Source: Pyrus communis (taxonomy: Eukaryota > Streptophyta > Magnoliopsida > Rosales > Rosaceae). From it: 64,000 nucleotides of DNA. Each line of letters starts with the position of its first letter. The first letter of the stretch is position 1. The notes beneath the pieces were generated by a model. That model saw only the letters and a list, made by a program, of their open reading frames with translations. It did not search any database and was not told the DNA's origin. Below, piece after piece: positions 55,423 through 64,000 of the stretch. Location: NCBI RefSeq assembly GCF_963583255.1, contig NC_084806.1, positions 20,936,317 to 21,000,316 of the forward strand, given 5' to 3'. The position numbers were made by a program, and so were the translations under genes.

Positions 55423-57505
55423 TGATAGGAGCATATTTATGCTACTTAGTTATGTTGTTTCCTGGCATTTAGTGAGTTAATTACTATGTATTTCAGTCTT
55501 TTAAGTTATTTTCGTATGTTTTTAGGTCCTAATGGCAAAAGGAGCAAGAAAGTGCATTTTGAGGCTATTTGGAGCATTTTTGGGCATGGATTGGATAGCT
55601 TAACCATAGAGTAAAGAGGATGGACGAAATTGAAGTCAAGAAGGGCTAGGAAAGGCTACAAATCTGGTGGAAGAAGTCCTAATGCAATGAAGATAACAAA
55701 GAAGCAAGAAACAAGGAACCTTATCCAACCTTATCTTATCCTAATTCTAACATTATCCTATCCTATCCTATCCAAATCAGGTTAGGACTTAAACCTAGCT
55801 AATTAGAGGGGATTAATTACATATTTGAACACCTATTTCAGTTTCTAGAAGCCTTATCCAAGTGTATGCCGCATGAACACCATTCCTTGTAGGTTTAGGA
55901 ATTGCAATCCTTCTCCTACACTTATATCACATGTTCTTGTCCCTTTAGGTTTAGGAATCTGCCCTAAACACTCCTTCTAGAACACCTTATCCTCTCCCAA
56001 CATGTGTGCCGCACCTAACCTTCTAGAATTCCCTAAATCCTAGCTGCACTACCTATTCCATTTCCCATTTGATTTCTGCCTTGAATTAACCTTTTTTCAA
56101 TGGGATTGTGCAATCCTTCTCCTTCACTAAGTATGCCTAATTAGTCTATATAAACAGCCATATGCCGCACCATTTAATCACCACCCTTCCACACAACATT
56201 CATTCATTCATTCATTCAAAAATCCATCCTTTGCCGCAACCTTACAACCAACTTTCCACCATTCCCCTACTTCCAAACCTTCATCCCAACCTCCATCAAC
56301 CCTTGCCGCACCACCACACCTGCCTAAATCCATCCAAAACCCAGAAAATCATCCATAAAACCACCCTAGACCTTGTGACGTGACTTAGCAAGGAAGAGGA
56401 CAAGGAAGACGAAGCCTTGGGCGTTTGTGCATTCGAGTTGGAGTGTTGGAACGTTTTTAGGTGTAATCTATCTTTTATTTTCAATGTTTAATTCTATTTT
56501 CCTTAGTTTTGTTATGAACATGAGAGGCTAAACTCGTTTTAGCCTAGGGATGCTTTGAAACCATGATTGCATTTATAGTATGAGTTGATATATTCCAGTT
56601 GTGATTTCATAAATTGTGAATGCAATTTACTTAACCGTTTGATGGATAACTTATTATTGTATGTTGATTAGGAAGGTCTACTTAATTTGCATGCTTGAAT
56701 TTGGTGCTAGAATATAAGGGTGTTTCACATAATCGTCACAAACTTATATTCACAAGTAGTTAAGGTTGTTTTCACAATCATGTTAAGTAAATTCCTAGCA
56801 TGAGTATCATGATGTCATAGTTACAAGTGCTTTGTCAATACTTATGATTTCTATTGAACGTAGTGATCTTTGACCGTATCTCTATTATGATGTCATGTAG
56901 GGAACTTTTGAAGAATGCTTTGGGTTGTCGTATGATGTCATCCAATCCACTAACTTAAGGGAAATCTGAGGGTTAATTAGTGATGTCACGGTTAATCTGG
57001 GGTGTTGAGGTTCATGGTTTATCGGAAAAGCAACTGAAAATCAATTTATGTTTGAATGTGTCATGTGTGGAGAAGTATCCCTTGGCTATCCCATCATCCA
57101 TTGGTTTTTCTTAAATTCGTCCAAAATCTGTTTTAAAGTTTTAAGTTATTTGGTTTCTTTTAAATTCGTCCAAAATCAAAACCCTTTTTCTTACTTGTTC
57201 CAAATCTGTCCAAAAGAGTCCTTTTGAGTCTTTTGAGTAAAAAGTAATTGTATTTTCATCCAAATTGAGTCCTAGAGTCTAAATTGAGTCTTTTTGGTTG
57301 TTTTGAGTTGTTTTGAGTCTTTAAAGTTTGTTTTGAGTCTTTTGAGTTTATTTAAAGTGTTTAAAGCCTATTTTCACATCTTTGAGTCAATTTTCATTAG
57401 ATTAGCAATCCCTCCTAATCCCCCGCCTAGAACGATCCCTACTTATATCTATACTACAATTGTCAAAAAGAGGGTTTAATTCGAGTGCTATCTTTTATCA
57501 CATCA
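55423..57505 (+). repeat. 5' LTR of element F
   Basis: 2083 bp from TGATAGGAGCATATTTATGC to TTTATCACATCA. It belongs to the same subtype as the P and N fragments. Confidence 0.92.
56147..56154 (+). promoter_or_regulatory. TATA box in 5' LTR of F
   Basis: TATATAAA preceded by AGTC and followed by CAGCCATATGCCGC. Probable U3/R core promoter. Confidence 0.6.
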
Positions 57506-57511
57506 AATTTT

Positions 57512-57529
57512 TGGCACCATTGCCGGGGA
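57512..57529 (+). other. Primer-binding site, element F (variant)
   Basis: TGGCACCATTGCCGGGGA: two changes from the tRNA-Asp complement found in the other elements. It is followed by the longest leader hairpin seen here, GGGGATTAGCA pairing with TGCTAATCCCC (57526-57551). Confidence 0.9.
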
Positions 57530-57633
57530 TTAGCAACTTTGCTAATCCCCCGTTGTTTCTTTTTGTTTCTTTTTCATATCTTTTTGATTTAGCCACTGAC
57601 CTTATTTCTTTTCTTGTTTGTAGGTACTAGTTT

Positions 57634-59414
57634 ATGACTCGTAGTTCTCAACCTATAAGTGCAAACATCTTGGATTTTGACGACGATTTTGAGCGCACTT
57701 TGAGAAAGAAGAAGAAGAACCCAGAACTTCACCTATCAAGTTCTAGTTCGGCTTCTAATCTTGAGGAGGAAGAGGAGCCCACGGCAAGGGAGGAAGAAGA
57801 AATCCAAACCATGGCAGCGGACAACCGTACAATCAAGGAGTTTTCCGCTTCGGGAATGGACAATGCCGCACCCCTATGCATCCAATACCCAAGGGCGGCT
57901 CAAGAAAAAACCGACGAATTTGAATTGAAGTCAAGTTTGTTGCACCACATTCTGAAGTTCCATGGACTATCCATGGAGGATCCCAACAAGCATTTGAAGG
58001 AGTTCGAGGTGGTGTGTTCGAGCATGACTCCAATCAACGTTGATGGTAGTATTTTGAAGATGAAGGCTTTCCCATTCTCACTATTAGAGAAGGCCAAGGA
58101 TTGGTTATACGAGTTAGCACCTGGAACGGTCACTTCTTCGGAGAGCATGAAGAGGGCGTTTCTTGAAAAGTTCTTTCCTACTTCAAGAGTCATTCTTTTG
58201 AGAAAGAAGATTAGCGGAATCCAACAAAGTCATGGGGAGTCTTTTCCAACATACTATGAGCGTTTTAAAGCCCTTGTTGCATCATGTCTTCAACATCAAA
58301 TGAAGGAGGAGCTTCTACTTCAATACTTCTATGAAGGTCTTCTTCCCATTGAAAGGCAAATGCTTGATGCTTCGGCGGGAGGTGCGTTGGTGGATAAAAC
58401 TCCCATGGTAGCCAAGAACTTCATTGCAAACCGGGCTCTTAACGCACAACAATACGAAGGAATTGGGCAAAGGGACCCCGTACAGCAACAAGTGCATGAG
58501 GTAAGTTCTCAATCCGACATTCAAACTCAATTAGCTAATCTTACTTCTATTGTGTCTCAGATGGACGAAGGAATGAAGATCCTAGGTCCAATGATATGTG
58601 GCGTGTGTTCTATCCAAGGACACCCTTCGGAAAAGTGCCCTCAATTGATTAAGAATGGGGGATGGGAGAGTGCAAACGCCATTGGATTTCCAAGCCAAAA
58701 TCAGCCAAGGAATGATCCATACTCCAATACATACAATCCGGGTTGGAGAGACCATCCAAACTTCAAGTGGAGAGAGCCTCAACAACCTCACCAACAAGGA
58801 GGCTTTAGGCAGCAACCCCCGGGGTTTTACACCAACACCTAGGGCCATGATCAATCCCAATCCCAATCTAACCAAAACAATCAAGTTACATCTTTAGATA
58901 ATGCTACACTTCTTAAGTTACTTACCAATTTGTCTCAGGGGCAAGAAAATCAAAACAAAGCATTACAAAACCAAGAAAAGGCGATGCAAAACCAAGACAA
59001 AAGGGTGGACCACTTAGAGAAGCAAATAGGGCAGATTGCGGAGTTTGTAGGGCAATTTCGAGACCAAGGCAAGCTCCCAAGCTCAACCATTGTCAATCCA
59101 AAAAGAGGGTTCGAATCTGCCAAAGCAATCACTTTGAAGAGTGGAAAAGAAGTTGGCACTACATCCACACCACCCAAAACAAGTCCTAATGAAGAAGAAA
59201 CGTTGCAACATGAAGAGGAGGCTGCAAGCATGCCCACGGCAAGGACACAACCACTTTTGCCGCAAGTACCTAAGGACCAAAACTCATCCATTCCACCCCA
59301 TTAAGCCACCAAAGGTAAGTTGGGTTCAAATTCGATTAATTCTAACCCCGTTCCACCCAATGTTCCTTTTCCTCACTGATTTTTGCAAACAAAGAAGGAG
59401 GAGCATGAGAAAGA
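57634..59414 (+). pseudogene. gag: Gag and start of pol, element F
   Basis: MTRSSQPISANILDFDDDFE onward, collinear with gag of A: gag core, zinc knuckle CGVCSIQGHPSEKC, Gln/Pro-rich tail. A TAG at 58840-58842 ends the first 402 codons. The same frame then continues through the C-terminal helix, with CGA (Arg) where A and H have TGA, into the acidic linker, where TAA (59302) and a later TGA interrupt it. It is cut by G at 59415 just before the ILETFRK block. Not functional. Confidence 0.9.
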
Positions 59415-61748
59415 GGATGCGGGAATTATACGCACACAAATTAAACCCTCTTTTTGTCAAGTTGTAGTATAGATATAAGTAGGGATCGTTCTTAACTGGG
59501 GATTAGGAGGGATTGCAAAATCACTTGGAAACTGACTCAAAAACGTAAAATAAAGTTTAAAAAACTAAACTAGACTCAAAGAATGCAAAACTAAACACTT
59601 AAAACACTAAAACAAACCAAAAGACTCAAACAGCACCCAAAACACTCAAAACTGCCTTAAAAACACTTTTTGGGCAGTTTTGAGCACTTTGACTACTTTG
59701 GACGAATTTGGGAAATAAATTGATTCAAAACACTTAGAAACACAAACTAAGACACTTTCTAACTAAATTGGACAATAAAGTAAAGGGGGATTGAGTTTTG
59801 GACGAAATTAAACTAAATGCACAGATTGCAATTTAAAACAGAATGTAAATATGAATTTGATGGAATTGAATGGATGGGAAGCTAGCTAAGGGGTTCATCT
59901 CCACTCATGTTATACTTGCATATAAAACGATTTCCAATTGCTTTTCAATAAGCCATGAATTCTCAACGCCCCAGATTAACCGTGAATTGCACTAATTAAC
60001 CCTCAGATTTTCCTAACGTTATTGAATTGGATGATTGCATACGACAACCCAAAGCATTCCCCACAAGTTCCCTACATGAATTGCATAATAGAGATACAAG
60101 CAAGAATCATTAAGTTCTTTGAAAACCATAAGCATTGACGAAGCACTCGTTACTATGAACTGCATGAAACTTATGCCAAGAATTTACTTAACGCAATTGA
60201 GATCATCAACTTTTACTACTTGTGAATATAAGTTTGTAACGATTAGGTGAAACTTCCTTATATCCTAGCATTAGATTTACGCATGATAATTAAGCGTGCA
60301 CTCTCAACCAACACACACAAATCAATGTAATCCACATAGATAAGTAAATTGAATTCACAACTTATGAAACGCAATTACAAGTAATCAAATCATATCGTAA
60401 GCATAAACATGTATTTCGAATCCCCCCCTAGCCAAGGGGGGGTTTAGTTCCTCATACGTACAAGACAAAGATAAGTTAATTTAACCATTGAAATAAAGGA
60501 AAAGGAAACACCTAAAAATTCGCAACAACTCAAACTTGAATTGTATGAACGTTTAGGCCCTCTTCTCCTCCTCTTTGTTGCTGCACAAGGACTAAGCATA
60601 GGTTTTGGGGTGGTATTTGTATGGAGGAATGGATGTGTGATGGTAGGGTAGTGTTTTGGAGGGATGGGGAGTGGCTGCAATGGAGGAGAAAAGTGTTTGG
60701 TGGCTGTGGCAAGGGTGTGGGGAGGTTTGGACGAATTTCTGGAATGAATGAATGTGTATGAGAGGTTCTATGGTTCTAGGGGTTAATATGAGTATATATA
60801 GGCACTAAAGACCCTAGGGTAATCAGATATGGACTTGAATTAATTAATGGGAGAGAGTGGGAGTGACAGCTAGGGTGAATGATTAAAGGGTTGCTGCTAG
60901 GTTGGAAATGCATGTGGAATGGCTGGAATGAAGGGGGAAGCACGGCAAGGAGAGGATGGGTGAATATGTGGCTGAATAATCAAATGGGAAAGCATGTGGC
61001 TGAATGGAATAAAGAGGGAATGATGATGGGATAGCATGTGGGTGACAGCTAGGTTGGTTGGTGGCTGCAAATGGCAAATGGGGAAGTGCATGTGGCTGAA
61101 TTATGAAGAGTGAATGCATGTAGGGTGCGGCTATGGTGGGAAGTTTTGGGCAGAAAATATCCTAAGGTTTATTACATAATTTAGGAAAGGATTGGACCCC
61201 CAAATCCCTAAGGAAAAGGAGATATGAAATCAGAAATCAAAGGAAAAAGGGAAAGTAACTTGCGGCATTGAATTGTAAGAAAGGGAATGTGTTTTAAGGC
61301 TGAAATTAGGGAAGGATTTAGGATAGAAAAAGTATGTAAAGTGTGGCTGAGATTAAGGTAAAAAGGAATGTAGTTTAATGACATAGAATAGGCAACAAAG
61401 ACCTCTCTTGCATGGCAAGGAGGGGAACCACTTATGGAAGGCCACGGCAAGGCAATTAGGTTGCAAGGAAAACTTGATTTGTGTTCTAAAATGCATAGGA
61501 GTCTTCAATGTTGCTCAAACATAAGATCTTTAGGTCTTCAATTTCGTCCATTCCTTTTGCTCCAAGCATATGCTTTCCATTCCAAGCCCAATTTTGCTCC
61601 AAAATGCTCCAAAATGCACCTTTTTGCTTCCTTAGCCATATGAACCTAAAAACACACGAAAATGGCTTAAACTACTAAAACAACTATGAATTAACAATAT
61701 AAATGCACGAAAACAAGCTAAGTAAGTCGCCTAAATATGCTCCTATCA
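59415..61748 (-). repeat. 3' LTR of element G
   Basis: 2334 bp, ending CTCCTATCA next to the terminal polypurine tract. A TATATATA lies near 60791 on either strand, and a TGCATG-rich stretch at 60900-61130. Confidence 0.9.
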
Positions 61749-63689
61749 AATTCCCCCACACTTAGCTTTTGCTAGTCCTCGAGCAAAACAAAACGAAAGA
61801 AACTAAAAACAAACCAAAACACATTCTAAACCTTCCAACATGTATCTCAGGGATTTCAAACGAACATGACACAATATAGAACATCATTCCCACGACATTT
61901 AGCTTACCTTACACTTCAACAAACACTTAATCATAGTTACCACTTATTATTTCACATTTAATCAATTAAAACAACATTTTGAATGTAGTAACATGCCTTA
62001 AAGAATTCCCTCAATTCCTTACTAGAATGCACTCAATTTTCACACAGATTTTCTAACTCCACACCCTACACTAGGTATATGTGAGGAGATTGATGTAAAT
62101 ATGAATTCTAACACTCACATATGTTATATCAAAGAAAGCATTTTCTGGATTTACGACAATGACATGAATATGATCTCATGAATGGAATGCTACTACTTAG
62201 AATGAAAACCAGTGATTCCATATGCTCATACCAAATTCAAACTCCACAAATTGAACACATAACATCAAGATAGAAGTTGAGGGTTGTAACGGGGCTAAGG
62301 GTAATGGTTTAACAAAGAAAGGTAAAGTAAAACATAGGTTCTTAAAGTAATAGGAAGCGAAGTAATGAAATTGACACTTAAACTCACTTTTAATGGCAGA
62401 AATCAACTTTTAAACACAAGGGAAGATTCATGCAACAACTAGGGTCAAATTCACTCTTTTGGACCCTTCCTTCAATAACCAATACTTGTGAGATCATTCT
62501 CACTTATTTTTCAACTCTTTTTCTTTCTTTTCAACACTTTTCTATTTTTTTTTTATTTTTCCACGAATTTTTTTTTCTTTTTTTTTTCTTTATTTCATTC
62601 TTTGGCCGTGCCCTATTATCTTCCCCCACACTTATTTTCTGCAATATATTGATCAAAAGGAGTTCATTCTAAGTCATGCTTCACTATCCTTTAAGAACAA
62701 GGGTATGGAAAGTCCTAATCTAGGCTAGGTGAGGATAATGTGGTTAACAAAGAAAATAAGCTTGAAAAGGCTCAAAAGGGGTAATCCTACATTACATGTG
62801 AAAAGGGATAGGCTTTTTGGCTTTGGCTTGACTAACAACTTCATCTTATTGTATGTTATGCAATCAACATCATGCTTTGAATGAATTGGGCATGAGTTCT
62901 AGTATTTGGAACTACAATGAAATGCATTCCAAGTAGCAACCAAGCAAAGAATGATGAGATCATGCAACGACTTTAGAAAACAAGAAATCACAGATTTATA
63001 CTCTCCAAAGAACGTTATAGGCTCAAGTCTCACAAGGATGTAGCTTTAGTTTAAGTTCCTTCGTTCAAGCATGTTACAAAAACAGATTTTCTCTTTGTAA
63101 TTACATGTGAATTCATAAGCTATAAGCATAACCAAGCATAAATCAACTTCCAGCCATTTTTACAACATTCTTTAATAGTCATGTAATTTAAAACCAAATC
63201 CTCATCATTGTGTTGGAAGGTGACCTAAGACCCAAACAAACACACAAAAACAACTTTAAAACAACTCTTTTTGGGGTTTTTCAAAACTCTTTTGCAATTT
63301 TTTTTTTTTTGTAAATTTTCGGATTTTCTGATCCAAACACATAAAAACACTTAAAAACAGTGAGAAACAACATTATAAGTGATAGGTGATAAAATCCCAC
63401 GAAAATCATGTAAAATCATACAAAAACACTTGTTTACCCCCCCCCCCCCACACTTAAATCAAACATTGTCCTCAATGTTTCAAGCATAGACTCACACAAA
63501 TAACAAACAAACAAACAAAACAACATCTAACAACCTAACATGGCAGAAACAAAATCAACAACAAAGAGAAGAGTTTAGGAACGCAAATCTGGAATTGGAG
63601 CGCTTTCTCGGTCTTCCTTTGTTGAATGCATGGGTTGCCTCCCAAGTAGCGCTTGCTTTAACGTCGTACAGCCGGACGAATACGCCATG
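61749..63689 (-). other. 3' non-coding region of G with terminal PPT
   Basis: Polypurine tract at 61749-61762 (minus GTGTGGGGGAATT), T-rich runs near 62545-62600, a hairpin/G-tract at 63437-63480 and the post-pol block at ~63633-63680. Close to the same region of H. No coding signal. Confidence 0.86.
63437..63480 (-). promoter_or_regulatory. Central polypurine tract with hairpin (G), expanded
   Basis: Same hairpin (63480-63461 on the minus strand), but the G-tract is 13 long (63449-63437) instead of seven. Confidence 0.7.
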
Positions 63690-64000
63690 CTATGCTTCAC
63701 TAGTAGTACCCACGGAATGGACGGGTACATCATCCACCACATGCTCCTCGAAGTTCTCGTAGTAAGGCTTTAATCGATGGCCATTCACCTTGAACTCTTG
63801 TCCTGTTTTCAAGCTTTGAACTTGGACTGCACCATAAGGAAAGACATTAGTAATAACAAACGGGCCAACCCACTTAGAACGCAACTTACCAGGAAACAAG
63901 CAAAGGCGGGAATTAAAGAGTAGCACTTTCTGCCCAATGGAGAATGATTTGCCTCGAATCATCTTATCATGGTAAGCCTTTGTTTTCTCTTTGTAAATGC
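63690..64000 (-). CDS. pol: Pol C-terminus, element G (partial)
   Basis: The last ~100 residues of pol, cut by the window edge: [13 protein letters not shown], then [18 protein letters not shown], the GPY module ([16 protein letters not shown]) and [19 protein letters not shown], ending at a stop at 63690-63692. It is open to the window edge without frameshift. The upstream domains lie outside. Confidence 0.9.
   Translation of the reverse strand, partial: IYKEKTKAYHDKMIRGKSFSIGQKVLLFNSRLCLFPGKLRSKWVGPFVITNVFPYGAVQVQSLKTGQEFKVNGHRLKPYYENFEEHVVDDVPVHSVGTTSEA

Larger units (their letters stand above)
55423..64000 (+). mobile_element. Athila-like element F, left part (contains G)
   Basis: Plus-strand element inserted in J (candidate target site CCTAG, 55418-55422): 5' LTR, PBS, gag and the first codons of pol, then element G. 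The rest lies beyond the right edge. Confidence 0.88.
59415..64000 (-). mobile_element. Athila-like element G, 3' part
   Basis: Minus-strand element inserted in the pol start of F: 3' LTR, terminal PPT, 3' non-coding region, pol C-terminus; it continues past 64000. Its LTR edge is mutated (GGATGCGGG for TGATGCGTG). Candidate target site AAAGA (59410-59414). Confidence 0.9.

Overview
This is a plant nuclear window made almost entirely of nested LTR retrotransposons; I see no convincing single-copy host gene. The main family is Ty3/gypsy of the Athila type: LTRs run TGATAGGAGC...CA, the primer-binding site matches the tRNA-Asp 3' end (TGGCGCCGTTGCCGGGGA), gag has a CCHC knuckle, and pol has FMDDFSV reverse transcriptase and a GPY-type integrase without chromodomain or env ORF. 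A cluster of Cassandra TRIM elements (LTRs carrying 5S rRNA-like sequence, PBS TGGTATCAGAGC) and the edge of a Copia-like LTR (TGTTGGAAATATGCC start, minus strand) complete the content. Cassandra and overall style suggest a woody dicot, most likely Rosaceae (apple or pear); that is recall, not proof.

The whole window can be read as one insertion tree rooted on a decayed gag fragment, 'O' (12715-14096, minus). On the left, element N (only 48 bp of LTR visible) sits in O; element M (minus, 2030-12666) sits in N. M was later hit by element L (LTR end at 2029, itself cut by the Copia-like LTR), by a solo LTR (2593-4893, TSD CCTTT) and by the Cassandra cluster (5626-9840, TSD ACCTT), which was in turn hit by a second solo LTR (6109-8024, TSD GTGGG). 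On the right, P (LTR from 14097) sits in O and E (LTR from 14425) sits in P. E was split three times: by A (14602-26693, TSD ATAGC), by I (27856-54536, TSD GTTGG) and by J (from 54614). I contains H (29053-50311, TSD GCAGT), and H contains C (30769-40483, TSD ATGGA/ATGGC). J contains F (from 55423) and F contains G (from 59415, running off the right edge).

A is the youngest and most complete element: its two 2266-bp LTRs differ at only three positions that I could find, gag (460 aa) and pol (1359 aa) are open, and only one in-frame TGA separates them. H has a long pol ORF but a gag with several stops and a 7-residue loss in the integrase zinc finger. I has kept both outer ends but lost gag and most of pol. 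C has lost gag-pol altogether and instead carries a ~1.95-kb module with an antisense 218-aa ORF (N-terminal LxLxL motif, coiled coil, Pro/Met repeats).

The most unusual object is C. Its right end is not an LTR terminus but an inverted copy of its own 3' region, ending exactly at the base after an internal seven-G tract, and yet the unit is flanked by a 5-bp target duplication (one mismatch). This fits plus-strand synthesis primed at a central polypurine tract, followed by a snap-back template switch, run-off, and integration of the aberrant end. The same internal G-tract, preceded by an 8-bp-stem hairpin, is present in all five copies where that region can be read.
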